In this document: one piece after another, positions 17,610 through 26,530 of the stretch
How positions within the stretch are numbered: position 1 is the first letter of the stretch
Layout: every line of letters begins with the position of its first letter
Source of the DNA: Aquirufa ecclesiirivi
Lineage (GTDB): Bacteria; Bacteroidota; Bacteroidia; Cytophagales; Spirosomataceae
Direction: 5' to 3'
DNA: 64,000 nt
Assembly: GCF_011250515.1 (NCBI RefSeq)
Contig: NZ_JAANOP010000001.1
Coordinates: forward strand, 682,001-746,000
Notes under the pieces: generated by a model
Database searches by the model: none
What the model was told of the DNA's origin: nothing
Seen by the model: the letters and a program-made list of their open reading frames with translations, nothing else
Program-made: the position numbers and the translations under genes

Positions 17610-18874
17610 GCTCCTACCATCACCACATGTATTTCATCCAGGTTCAAGTACTGATTCGCTATGTCGCGCAGTTCTTGAGCTTGGCATTGAATAACTTGGC
17701 TTTGAAATTGATCGTAGAAGTCAGGCGCTAAGTTTTCAAGCTGAATGACTTTGATTTTTTCAGCGATATCAAATGCCTGGGTGAGTTCCCCAGTAAAACT
17801 TCCCATCAAATAGTTTTTGACTAGTTCTAATTCTTCTTCGGGAACCAGTTCATTTTGCAAAATTCGAATCTCTTTTTTGATTTCCTCTAAGGTTTGTTCA
17901 CTATTTTCCCCATTGACATCGGTGCCAGTAACCCAATACGATGATTCATGTAAAGGAACAATGGAAGAAGATATACCATAGGTAAAACCTTTATCTTCAC
18001 GAATGTTATTTTGAAGTCTTGATCCAAAGTAACCACCTAATATGGTGTTTAGAATACTGAATTTAAAGTAATCGGGATGATTTCTACCAATGGCTAATTT
18101 CCCGGCTCTAATGGAGGTTTGTAAGGCGCCCTCACGACGTTCGTGTTCGATTTTGGCAAGTTGTGGTTTAACCAATGGTAAATTGTCAGGCCATGGCATC
18201 TCAAAGCTAAGATGACCAATAAATCGATCTAATAAAGTCAATTCTTGGTCAGTAATTTTCCCGGAAAGGAAAATAATAGGTTTGACATTTGCCCAAGTAG
18301 AGGTGTAGAAATCAAATAAATCATTTCGACTTAAATCGGATAAACTTTCGGGTGATGAATGTCGACCATAAACATGATTGCCAAATACTTGACCTCGGAA
18401 TAATTGACTTGCGGCAAACGATGTTTTTTGCCAATTAAGTTTATTTTTTTGGATTTCAATCGCGATTTCTTTTTCGTATTCCTCTTGACTAAAAGTGGCT
18501 TCCTTTAGTATATCGGCTACCCTAGGTATCAGTGATTCAAAATGTTTATTTAAGCCATAAACTGAAAAAGTTGCATTATCAAGGTTGGCATGGATATCCC
18601 AAAATGCACCTGAAAAGTCAAATGCCTCATGTATTACTTGTGCGGAGTGTGCGTGAGTTCCCCGTTTCATGAGATTAGCCACCATGTTAGCTAAGCCTGC
18701 CTTTGCTCCATATTTAGACCCAGCTGAACTAATAATTTCCAATTTAAAAACAGGTTGCTCTCCTAGATTAATGGAATATACGGGTATTCCATTGCTCAGA
18801 TGAAAAACATCTACATTTGGAAATTTCACAAGTTCAATGGGAAAAGCAGGAGGAGGCGTGGAGCGGTCTAGCAT
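17606..18874 (-). CDS. M16-family peptidase subunit lacking the zinc site
   Basis: A 422-residue M16B (mitochondrial processing peptidase-like) protein. The region that normally reads H-x-x-E-H is intact in outline but has lost all three ligands: G60-L-A-N63-M-V-A66-N67, with Asn, Ala and Asn in place of His, Glu and His. The C-terminal R...Y motif (REDKGFTYGISSS, about residue 300) is kept. In two-subunit M16B proteases one subunit carries zinc and the other the R/Y pair, so this is probably the latter. No catalytic partner is next to it. ATG at 18874, just after the porV terminator. Confidence 0.88.
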   Translation of the reverse strand: MLDRSTPPPAFPIELVKFPNVDVFHLSNGIPVYSINLGEQPVFKLEIISSAGSKYGAKAGLANMVANLMKRGTHAHSAQVIHEAFDFSGAFWDIHANLDNATFSVYGLNKHFESLIPRVADILKEATFSQEEYEKEIAIEIQKNKLNWQKTSFAASQLFRGQVFGNHVYGRHSSPESLSDLSRNDLFDFYTSTWANVKPIIFLSGKITDQELTLLDRFIGHLSFEMPWPDNLPLVKPQLAKIEHERREGALQTSIRAGKLAIGRNHPDYFKFSILNTILGGYFGSRLQNNIREDKGFTYGISSSIVPLHESSYWVTGTDVNGENSEQTLEEIKKEIRILQNELVPEEELELVKNYLMGSFTGELTQAFDIAEKIKVIQLENLAPDFYDQFQSQVIQCQAQELRDIANQYLNLDEIHVVMVGA

Positions 18875-18886
18875 GGTATATTAGGG

Positions 18887-18921
18887 TAAAAAACAAATGA
18901 CATTCCAAGGAATGTCATTTG
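18887..18921 (-). terminator. Terminator of porV
   Basis: A 12-bp stem (CAAATGACATTC and its complement, 18894-18905 with 18910-18921) with a 4-nt loop is followed on the minus strand by six T. It separates porV from the M16-like gene, whose ATG lies 13 nt beyond the T-run. Confidence 0.8.
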
Positions 18922-18943
18922 AAATCAAAACAAGTATGTTAGC

Positions 18944-20125
18944 TTATTTCTTAGAAGCACCGTTGTTGATAGCAGCCAATAAAGACACACGAAGTGTATT
19001 AGCTAATGGACTACCAGAACCTGTTGGAACTAAGTAAGCAAAATCAAATCCGTATTTTTGGTCTAATTTAAAACCTACACCGAAGGTGAAATATTTACGA
19101 TTACCTTTCATTTCGCTTTCATTGAAATAACCTGTTCTTAAAGCAAATGAATTGTTGAATAAGTATTCAGCACCGATTGAAGTAGTAATCTCTTTCAACT
19201 CTTCGCCGAATCCGTCTGGTGCATCAAACAATGAACTAAAGATACCACCGATAGCTGTTGCATCGTTTGGATCATTTCCAACCTTAGCACCATTGGCATC
19301 GATTGAATAAGGAGTAGGAACCATTAACTTGTTGAAGTCTAAGGTGAAAGTTAAACGATTTCCTTCAGAAATGTCTTTGGTAGTAGCCATACCAAAACGT
19401 AAGTTCGTTGGAATGAAGTTTTTGTCTACACCACCATAAGAAACTTTACCCGAGATATTAGATAAAACTAAACCGTAAGTATATTTCCATTCTTTTGCAG
19501 AAACACTGTTCCAATACAAAGCTACGTCAGCAGCTACAGTTTGTGCAGGTTTCATAGCTACACCTGAACCATTCGTTCCTGTATAGTTTCCTAATAAGTT
19601 GGAGTTGATGTATTTTAAATTAACACCTAAAGATAATGTGTTGGATAATTTACGAGCGTGAGTAGCAGTAATGGCATATTCTTTTGAATTGAAATTACCT
19701 GCACTTTGTCCTGTTGAAGTAGTTGCTTGGAATAATCCTTGATCAAAATAGTTAATTGAAAATCCAAATGCTTGATCTTTACTTGTCTTTTTGTATCCAG
19801 CGATATTATAAAGAGCCATATCATTTACCAAGTTTCTCAACCAAGGAGTATAAGATATAGAGAATCCTAAGTCCTTCTCAGCAGTAGCTAATTTAGCAGG
19901 ATTCCAATATATGGCGTTTACATCCGATGAAATAGCGACACCAGCATCTCCCATACCAGCCGAACGTGCATCTGGAGCAACATTCAAGAATAACATGGTT
20001 GGTGTAGGAATTCTTCCTGAATTTATTTGACCAGAAACTAATGCTTGTCCAAAAGCATAAGAACTAATCAAACCTGCTACCAAGGTTAATAAGGCTTTTG
20101 GGAATAATGAATTGTTTGTCGTCAT
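18944..20125 (-). CDS. porV: Type IX secretion outer-membrane protein PorV
   Basis: PorV (LptO) is an outer-membrane beta-barrel that shuttles T9SS cargo from the translocon to the PorU sortase. The 393-residue protein has a signal peptide (LLTLVAGLISSYAFGQ), the typical early motif TMLFLNVAPDARSAGMGDAG (residues 43-62) and alternating beta-strands to the end. It lies next to porU on the same strand, 101 nt apart, with a promoter-like element between them. It fits the T9SS cargo protein at 61-63.5 kb. Confidence 0.93.
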   Translation of the reverse strand: MTTNNSLFPKALLTLVAGLISSYAFGQALVSGQINSGRIPTPTMLFLNVAPDARSAGMGDAGVAISSDVNAIYWNPAKLATAEKDLGFSISYTPWLRNLVNDMALYNIAGYKKTSKDQAFGFSINYFDQGLFQATTSTGQSAGNFNSKEYAITATHARKLSNTLSLGVNLKYINSNLLGNYTGTNGSGVAMKPAQTVAADVALYWNSVSAKEWKYTYGLVLSNISGKVSYGGVDKNFIPTNLRFGMATTKDISEGNRLTFTLDFNKLMVPTPYSIDANGAKVGNDPNDATAIGGIFSSLFDAPDGFGEELKEITTSIGAEYLFNNSFALRTGYFNESEMKGNRKYFTFGVGFKLDQKYGFDFAYLVPTGSGSPLANTLRVSLLAAINNGASKK

Positions 20126-20168
20126 TGTTTAAAAAAATTAGAGAGTCTGTTCAGCGTAAAGCGAAGAC

Positions 20169-20176
20169 CAAAAATA
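20169..20176 (-). promoter_or_regulatory. -7 element (TATTTTTG) of porV
   Basis: TATTTTTG on the minus strand, 43 nt before the porV ATG, in the 101-nt porU-porV gap. No good -33 box; porV may also be read from porU. Confidence 0.4.
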
Positions 20177-20226
20177 GGCATTTTTACGCTAATTGTTGTT
20201 TTATAAGCTAAAATATTTGTCAAAAT

Positions 20227-23200
20227 TTATTTTAAGGTAGCTAATTTGCCCTTGTACTTCCGAAAGTTTGAGCCTCTTATATCTTTAATTTCAAGTATAT
20301 AATAAGCCCCTAATCCCATATTTCTTGTCTCAATATCATCGAATACAAAAGAAAGTTCCATGTATTCCGTTCCGCTACCTTGTAAATTTCCCATTTTTTC
20401 TACAATTGTTTGACCTAAAAGGTTGATAATTTTCAAATTATATGGGTAATCTGACCAGAATTTATCTTGCAAAAGGCGGAAGGTCAACTGATCTTTAAAT
20501 GGATTTGGATAAACTAAGCAAAAACTAGCAGTAAGATTCTCTTGCGAAACTTGAAAACGAAACGTTGACTCGCTCATGTTATTGTTTACATCGAAACATT
20601 TTACCTCAATTTTGTATTCCCCAGGAGGTAGATTTTGTAACGGATATATCACTGTCCCTTCGTTGGATGAACCTGTTTTTGGTTTGAAATATTCCAGTAG
20701 TGGGACTTTTAGTGTGTCGTTAACCAACAAATAACTAATTTCCCCATTGATTTTTTGCCATAAAAATCCCACATTATCTTTTAATTGAATTTCAACTTGG
20801 GGTTTTGAGCTAGTAGCCTCAATATTGGGCTCGTTGGCCAAGCCAATTTGAATACTGGGTCCTTGTGTATCTACTATGGGCAGATTGCTGAATTTGAGAT
20901 AGATGCTTTTAGCCCCAGCCCAGACCTTTCCCGCTTTATCTTTGGCTAGTACTTTTAAAGTTATATTCTGTTGGTTATTAAAAGTTGGAGGAATACTTTT
21001 TGGAGAAAATGAGAGCTTTCCATTCGAAATCTTGCTTGAAATTTTCCAAAATAATTCTCCATCCATTTCATAGGAATAAGCCGGAGATTTAGTCCCTAAG
21101 GTTTTTTGAGCACGCTTTGGACCGAATAAATACAATTCTACTTCCTCTACATTGGCTGGTATGGGCAAGGTGACAAGAGTTTCAGATCCTACCAGAAGTG
21201 TATCTATTGGTAGGTTGATGGGCTGATAGCTCCAAGGTAATGCCAGAGAAGGATCTCCTAGTAAACTGATATTTCGATTGATAACCCCTGCATGGCTTTG
21301 GTTTTTGGTATCTCGAAACAAATCTCCCATTCGGTAATTGATATCATGGCTATTTGCTTGAATAAGTTGATAAAATGCTTGACCAAAGACATAATTGCTG
21401 CTTTGAAATACAGGTCTAGTGGTACTAATTAGACCAATGGCTCCACCTCGATCTGAAATGATGCTTAATTCGGCACCTGATAAAACATTGGGGTCATCAA
21501 ATCTCCCAAATTGACATGTGGCAGTCAGTACCCAGGGAAGATGTTGTGCATTAATCATTTTTTGAATATCCTCCGTAGTCCAAATTTTTTCATCTGCCCA
21601 AACTGTTTCTGCCCCATGACCAATATAATGGATGAAATCTCCTTGTTTTTCCCAAGCCTTTTTTACCTGTAATTTAGTGGCTGACGAGGTATATACTCCG
21701 TTATTTACTGTCATGGGATATTGATCTAAGTAAATCTTTTGCTTCGGAAAAACGGGATTACTTTTGGCTAAACTTGAAGAAAAATCTTCTGCATCCTGAA
21801 TATGTATATTGGAATCGCCATCATCAGCAATCCAAGCAAATTGAAAAAAGGAAACTCCAGCAGATTTTTGTTTTTCACTATAGTCAATGAGTTTATTGAT
21901 CAAAACCATAGCTTCTTGAGGATTTCTAGCGGGTAATCTACCCACTCCAATAGTTAGACTTTCATTGATAGCAAAATCTCCTTCTGTCCATTCCCCTTGT
22001 CCGGGAGCCAGCAGCCCGTAGTAGTCGTCCGAAGCATAGCTCAGTAAAGGGTGGAATGATTCTCTACTTTCATACGTAGGAATATAACTTGCTTTTTCTG
22101 AGGCAGTGGCAATTGAATTTTTGTTTTTATAATCGACAGAAGCATCCCCTAATAGTAGGACATACTTTAAAAGAGCGTCAGGTCTATTTTTTTGATCAAA
22201 CAAATAATCACGGATAGCCGATACATCTTGTTTTCCACCGGAGTATTCATGGTAAATTAATTCGCTAGTAATGACGGTGGTTTTGATGTTGGCCTTGGCG
22301 TTTTTGTATTCAGCAAGTTTTTCTGCGGCAACTTGTAAAGCTGGACTAGTTACGATGATCAGTTCACTGGCTGGACCATGCTTAATGTCTTGATTTTCAA
22401 TATGCTGAATAAAAGTGGGGGTATTTAGTTTACTAGGATCAAATAATAACATTTGACTTCCCGGTTTCGAAGTTATTTCCCCTTTGGCAGTTGAATTATT
22501 TAAACTAAGCCAATCTTGTTCCCCATTTTTAAACCAAATTTGGTGTTGCTTGCTTAGATTTTGGATGGAAATGCTAAAGGTAGAATCTTGTATATTGTTG
22601 AAGTAGTACAACGGATTTTCATTGGCGGCATTCAGCAATCTGGGATAATTCAGGGAAAGGCTATTGAGGTAACCTGTACCTACAGAATTGGTGTAATTAA
22701 TTTTCCAAGACCATTGGTTATTTTTAACGGTCGGAAAAAGCCAAACGGAGAATTCTTTGGTTTGGATTTTTTGATCATATCGATCTCCAGAAATACTTCC
22801 TAAGGTCCAAGGGGATAGTGTATTGTTTTCTATTGTAAACGCAAAAGAACCTTCCTTTACCGAGCTTGAAGCTAATTGCCCGAACAGCTGAACCGCTTTT
22901 CCTTCTTTATAATCCTTGATGGGATATTGAATAATTTTTTCATTATTCCCATAAAAAGCATCTCCGAGCCATTGCCTTCCCGATTGAATAGCATTTGTCA
23001 AATCAGGTTGATAGTGAAAGTGTGACCAAGCATAATCGATATTGGGTTCTAGGCCTGCTTCCCAATTGATTTGTTTGATTCTGCTGCTTTTGGGGCTATC
23101 CCAACGGATAAAATAGAAAGCAGAGTCACTGTATGGATGGGTAGAAGTTTTCCATTTTTTCTGTTCATTATCCCAATTAGTCACGTGTGAGGACTCAGCG

Positions 23201-23571
23201 AAAAAGCAAATTTGTTCATTCTCATCCCAAATTCCATTTTCTTCTCCCAGAAATAAGCTAGCAATAGGTACTAAGTCATTTGTTCTAGGACTCGTATTCA
23301 GTTGGGGCAATACACCTCGTTGACCTTGGTAGACAACTACTTTTTGCGGATTGATGCGGCTAGGATCAATCTTATTTTTACGGAGCCATTCTTTATTTAT
23401 TTGATAGACGCCCGTTTGGCTTATGGCAATTTTAGTCCAAGTTCCTTCTGATAAGACGGAATGAGTTTGTGATAAGCTAATGAAGGGGAAGAATAAAATA
23501 TATATGAAACCCAAGAAAAAAAGTCCAGGATTAATCGGTGGATTGGTTTTCCAATAAGCTAACTTGGGCAT
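20227..23571 (-). CDS. porU: Type IX secretion sortase PorU
   Basis: PorU is the cell-surface C25-family (gingipain-like) cysteine peptidase that removes the C-terminal signal of T9SS cargo and attaches the cargo to lipopolysaccharide. The 1114-residue protein has a signal peptide (about residues 17-35), the catalytic His652 in FIHYIGHGAE and the catalytic Cys686 in TATCQFG. At the C terminus there is a T9SS-type sorting domain (YPNPFKDQLTF). Length is normal for PorU. Its first 41 nt overlap the end of the SprT-like gene, so both are in one operon, with porV next. Confidence 0.93.
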   Translation of the reverse strand: MPKLAYWKTNPPINPGLFFLGFIYILFFPFISLSQTHSVLSEGTWTKIAISQTGVYQINKEWLRKNKIDPSRINPQKVVVYQGQRGVLPQLNTSPRTNDLVPIASLFLGEENGIWDENEQICFFAESSHVTNWDNEQKKWKTSTHPYSDSAFYFIRWDSPKSSRIKQINWEAGLEPNIDYAWSHFHYQPDLTNAIQSGRQWLGDAFYGNNEKIIQYPIKDYKEGKAVQLFGQLASSSVKEGSFAFTIENNTLSPWTLGSISGDRYDQKIQTKEFSVWLFPTVKNNQWSWKINYTNSVGTGYLNSLSLNYPRLLNAANENPLYYFNNIQDSTFSISIQNLSKQHQIWFKNGEQDWLSLNNSTAKGEITSKPGSQMLLFDPSKLNTPTFIQHIENQDIKHGPASELIIVTSPALQVAAEKLAEYKNAKANIKTTVITSELIYHEYSGGKQDVSAIRDYLFDQKNRPDALLKYVLLLGDASVDYKNKNSIATASEKASYIPTYESRESFHPLLSYASDDYYGLLAPGQGEWTEGDFAINESLTIGVGRLPARNPQEAMVLINKLIDYSEKQKSAGVSFFQFAWIADDGDSNIHIQDAEDFSSSLAKSNPVFPKQKIYLDQYPMTVNNGVYTSSATKLQVKKAWEKQGDFIHYIGHGAETVWADEKIWTTEDIQKMINAQHLPWVLTATCQFGRFDDPNVLSGAELSIISDRGGAIGLISTTRPVFQSSNYVFGQAFYQLIQANSHDINYRMGDLFRDTKNQSHAGVINRNISLLGDPSLALPWSYQPINLPIDTLLVGSETLVTLPIPANVEEVELYLFGPKRAQKTLGTKSPAYSYEMDGELFWKISSKISNGKLSFSPKSIPPTFNNQQNITLKVLAKDKAGKVWAGAKSIYLKFSNLPIVDTQGPSIQIGLANEPNIEATSSKPQVEIQLKDNVGFLWQKINGEISYLLVNDTLKVPLLEYFKPKTGSSNEGTVIYPLQNLPPGEYKIEVKCFDVNNNMSESTFRFQVSQENLTASFCLVYPNPFKDQLTFRLLQDKFWSDYPYNLKIINLLGQTIVEKMGNLQGSGTEYMELSFVFDDIETRNMGLGAYYILEIKDIRGSNFRKYKGKLATLK

Positions 23572-24154
23572 TTTTGGCTACTAAATAGAGTTTTCCGCTA
23601 ATCTGTTCTTTGCAAATGTAACGTGTTCTACGAAGTTTCCCTTTGACTAGGCGTAGGTTTTTTAGAAAAAACAATTGGTTCTCTGCTAATTCATGTAAAC
23701 TAATCAGGGGTGTTTCTGGATCAAATGTTTTTAAAACCTCCACTAAGGGAGTATACATGGATGAAGAAGCCGTTGGGTTTTTCAGGTAGGTTTGTAATAC
23801 CCTAACAAAGGGCTCTGGAAGCAATTCAGGATCAAGGATTGGTTCAAACAACTTGTAGAATTCCTGTTTCCATTCCTTGCCATGAGGAGAAACTTTATTT
23901 TTAAATGCTAAATAGGTTGTTAAATGGGCTACTTCATGAATGTAAGTAACCAAAAAAGCATAGGGATTTAGGTTGTGATTGACGGTAATCTGATGTCCTT
24001 TTTTGGGAGAAAAACGGTAGTCGCCTAATTTGGAACCCCGTTCTTTGCTGACGATAAAGTCAAAGGAGTAATCTTGCCAAAGCTGAAAACAATACTCAGC
24101 TACGCTGGCAGGGAAATGATCGAAAAAGGATTGTATTCTTTTGCTTTTGACCAT
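23531..24154 (-). CDS. SprT-like zinc metalloprotein
   Basis: A 207-residue protein with a SprT-like core: H73-E-V-A-H77 (HExxH) and the third-ligand motif H91-G-K-E-W typical of SprT/Spartan. This points to a metalloprotease-like fold; in eukaryotes Spartan degrades DNA-protein crosslinks, but the bacterial role is unclear. C-terminal residues (CKEQISGKLYLV, with one Cys) could be a reduced zinc ribbon. It overlaps porU by 41 nt, an arrangement that suggests tight co-expression without proving a shared function. Confidence 0.82.
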   Translation of the reverse strand: MVKSKRIQSFFDHFPASVAEYCFQLWQDYSFDFIVSKERGSKLGDYRFSPKKGHQITVNHNLNPYAFLVTYIHEVAHLTTYLAFKNKVSPHGKEWKQEFYKLFEPILDPELLPEPFVRVLQTYLKNPTASSSMYTPLVEVLKTFDPETPLISLHELAENQLFFLKNLRLVKGKLRRTRYICKEQISGKLYLVAKNAQVSLLENQSTD

Positions 24155-24168
24155 TGGGAAAAGGGCAT

Positions 24169-24199
24169 AAAAAAAGTCCTTCGCAAGCGAAGGACCTTT
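24169..24199 (-). terminator. Terminator of the small lipoprotein gene
   Basis: GTCCTTC (24176-24182) pairs with GAAGGAC (24189-24195) around GCAAGC, and on the minus strand a run of seven T follows. It ends the lipoprotein transcript just before the SprT-like ATG at 24154. Confidence 0.75.
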
Positions 24200-24217
24200 C
24201 TCTCTTTTGCTTCGAAA

Positions 24218-24391
24218 TTATTTCGCAGCAGCAGTGTCAGCAGCAGCAGTGTCAGCAGCAGCAGTATCAACAGCAGCAGCAGCAGCAGTATCAACAGCTA
24301 CAGTGTCAGCAGCAGCTTCAGTTTTTTTCTCACCACAAGATGCCAAAGTTACCATTGCAGCAACGAAAGCTAGAGCGAATACTTTTTTCAT
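24218..24391 (-). CDS. Small Ala/Asp/Thr-repeat lipoprotein
   Basis: A 57-residue predicted lipoprotein: signal peptide MKKVFALAFVAAMVTLASC with lipobox LASC (Cys19), then GEKKTEAAADTVAVDT and a tail made of A-A-D-T-A repeats. The ATG at 24391 is chosen over an upstream non-ATG start because the signal peptide begins there and a promoter lies at 24418-24448. Similar low-complexity lipoproteins occur widely in Cytophagales; their function is unknown. It has its own promoter and terminator, so it is a single-gene transcript. Confidence 0.8.
   Translation of the reverse strand: MKKVFALAFVAAMVTLASCGEKKTEAAADTVAVDTAAAAAVDTAAADTAAADTAAAK
24225..24315. repeat. Tandem 15-nt repeat inside the lipoprotein gene
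   Basis: About five imperfect copies of a 15-nt unit (GCAGCAGCAGTGTCA and variants with TATCA) encode the D-T-A-A-A repeat. Interrupted stretches of GCA triplets make this a site prone to copy-number change by slippage. Confidence 0.75.
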
Positions 24392-24417
24392 TTTTTTGAT
24401 ATTTAAGGTTTGAGCTA

Positions 24418-24448
24418 CAAAACTAATGGAATGATTTGTATCTACCAA
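24418..24448 (-). promoter_or_regulatory. Promoter of the small lipoprotein gene
   Basis: Minus-strand TTG (24446-24448), 20 nt, then TAGTTTTG (24418-24425). This fits the Bacteroidota consensus and gives a leader of about 22 nt. The rest of the gap 24449-24589 is AT-rich with no gene seen. Confidence 0.6.
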
Positions 24449-24589
24449 TTATTTTGACAAAAATTTTAAGAAATTTTTAAGTATTGGGATGCAAATATTT
24501 GAAAAATGCCCATTTAATTCACAATAGGCCTGTTTTTGAATCTTAAGAATATTAAGTAAATCTTAAGTATTTGTAATAATGGAATGAAT

Positions 24590-25084
24590 TTAGCGAATTA
24601 AATCCTTGAAACGGTCGTAAAAACCACTGCTTTTGAAGGTAAAAGATTTGTGTAAAACATAGTTTGATACAAAACTAAAACCCATCCCATTGATGGTAGT
24701 CAGTACTTGAGTCAGGTTGATTTTTTTGACAGAATAGGGAATTTGCCAGTAAAAATCATGCATGATTATATTCAATCCACGGTAAGGTATCACGCTAAAA
24801 AACCACGTGACAAATCCTGAAAAAGAGGCTACCATCAAGAATTTGATCATTTCTCTTCTGGTTTGTTGCGACTGCCGAGCATTGAAGGCAAACAGTTTGG
24901 TTAAAATAAAACCGACAACCAGAGAGATGTAGTAAGCAGGTAAAATGGACTCTTCGTAGGAAACTTTAAACCAATCTTTAATAAGTCCTCCTGACACCAG
25001 TTGAACGACAGCTCCAGTTCCTGCAATGAGGAAATAGGCGAATAGGTCTTTTTTATTAAATAGTTTAGAGTTCGATTTGCTCAA
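24590..25084 (-). CDS. GtrA-like membrane protein
   Basis: A 164-residue protein with four membrane segments and the GtrA-like pattern (FAYFLIAGTGAVVQLV at the start, GFILTKLFAFNARQS in the middle, NYVLHKSFTF at the end). GtrA proteins are thought to move polyprenyl-linked sugars across the membrane or to support glycosyltransferases. It lies 12 nt downstream of nuoN and so is probably transcribed with the complex I genes, though no functional link is obvious. Confidence 0.82.
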   Translation of the reverse strand: MSKSNSKLFNKKDLFAYFLIAGTGAVVQLVSGGLIKDWFKVSYEESILPAYYISLVVGFILTKLFAFNARQSQQTRREMIKFLMVASFSGFVTWFFSVIPYRGLNIIMHDFYWQIPYSVKKINLTQVLTTINGMGFSFVSNYVLHKSFTFKSSGFYDRFKDLIR

Positions 25085-25096
25085 AATGGCGGAAGG

Positions 25097-26494
25097 TTAG
25101 AATACACTTTTTACTAAGCTAGGGTAAACACCTAAGATGATGGTACCCAACGTACAAGCCCAAAGTGCCATTTTGAATAGTGCAGGAATTTCTATTTTTT
25201 CGATCTCGCCAGCTTTTAAGTAGACAGCGATAATGCCTTTGAAATAATAGTAAATACCTACAGCCGACATTAAGATGGCCAAAATAACGGGGTAGATGAT
25301 ATTTCTACTAAAGGTATCTGAGAAGATAAAAAACTTACCCCAGAAACCAGCCGTTAATGGAATACCTGCCAAAGAAAGCATAGAAATCGTGAAGCAAAAT
25401 GCTAAACCAGGGTTGTTTTTAGCTAAACCCTCAAATGAACTGAAGTTTTCTGGTTTTTCTACTCGCGCACTTTGGTATTCTGAAACTAAAATCAATACGG
25501 CAAATGCAACTACTGTGGCAAGGGTGTAGGATAGTGAGTAAAATAGGATACTAGAAGTGGTAGTAATTTGCTTGGAACTAACGGTTAACAAGAGATATCC
25601 TGCATGTGAAATACTTGAAAAGGCAAGCATTCTTTTGACACTTTGCTGGTAAACAGCTGAGATGTTTCCTACGACCAGGGTTAACATACTGATGAAGTAA
25701 ACAGGCAGTACCCAAACGGTATATAGGCTGCCAAAAATACCAGAAACCAAATGGAATAAGGCAGCAAAGCTAGCCGTTTTCACAATCGTTGACATAAACA
25801 TGGTAAAGATGGTCGGGGCACCTTCATATACATCAGGAGTCCAAAAATGGAAAGGTGCAGCAGATACTTTAAATAATAATCCAACGATGACTAATAACAC
25901 ACCAATGAATAAGAAACTTGGAATAGATTCAGGAGCGGTATTGGTAAGAATGGTTCCGATATTGGAAATGTAGAATGATCGAGTCGCACCATAAACGAGG
26001 GTTATACCAAAAAGTAAAATGCCTGTAGTGAAAGATCCCATTAGGAAGTACTTAATGGCCGCTTCATTGGATCTAAGATTTCTTTTATCACTACCCGTCA
26101 AAACGTACATTGCTACCGATAAGATTTCCAATCCCACAAATAAAACAATCATGTGGTCAAATGAAACCATCAATATTGCTCCTACCACTGAAAATAGCAT
26201 GATGGCATAATATTCTGCCGGATGTGTATGTTCATCATCTTGGCCAAATGCTTTGGAAAATGCCACGACAAAAAAGGCCGCTAATTGTAAGATGAGGCTA
26301 AAATTAATGGAGGTATTGGTGGTACGGAACATATTTCCAAACCATAATAATTCATGATTCCAGTCGGAAACGGTCAAAGCCATGGACACCACTAAAAACA
26401 ATAGGGTGATCAATTGTATTGTTTTTCTTGGGAACCAAAATCCTAAGAATAAATTACTAATGCCAAAAAGAGATAAAGCAATGATAGCCGTCAT
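25097..26494 (-). CDS. nuoN: NADH-quinone oxidoreductase subunit N
   Basis: A 465-residue antiporter-like subunit of complex I with about 13-14 membrane helices and the proton-antiporter family core (residues about 120-410), including the conserved helix SSISHAGYLLL and FWTPDVYEGAPT. NuoN is one of the three proton-pumping channels. It is the last of the run nuoK-L-M-N, 36 nt after nuoM. Confidence 0.93.
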   Translation of the reverse strand: MTAIIALSLFGISNLFLGFWFPRKTIQLITLLFLVVSMALTVSDWNHELLWFGNMFRTTNTSINFSLILQLAAFFVVAFSKAFGQDDEHTHPAEYYAIMLFSVVGAILMVSFDHMIVLFVGLEILSVAMYVLTGSDKRNLRSNEAAIKYFLMGSFTTGILLFGITLVYGATRSFYISNIGTILTNTAPESIPSFLFIGVLLVIVGLLFKVSAAPFHFWTPDVYEGAPTIFTMFMSTIVKTASFAALFHLVSGIFGSLYTVWVLPVYFISMLTLVVGNISAVYQQSVKRMLAFSSISHAGYLLLTVSSKQITTTSSILFYSLSYTLATVVAFAVLILVSEYQSARVEKPENFSSFEGLAKNNPGLAFCFTISMLSLAGIPLTAGFWGKFFIFSDTFSRNIIYPVILAILMSAVGIYYYFKGIIAVYLKAGEIEKIEIPALFKMALWACTLGTIILGVYPSLVKSVF

Positions 26495-26530
26495 AATTGT
26501 ATGCGATGCTGTTTATATATTTTGTGGTTT

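Noticed and set aside
24100-24413. Ser-, Gln- or Ala-rich open frames in other frames of the lipoprotein repeat
   Set aside because: They are shadow frames of GCA-rich repeats; the minus-strand frame with a signal peptide and promoter is the real one.
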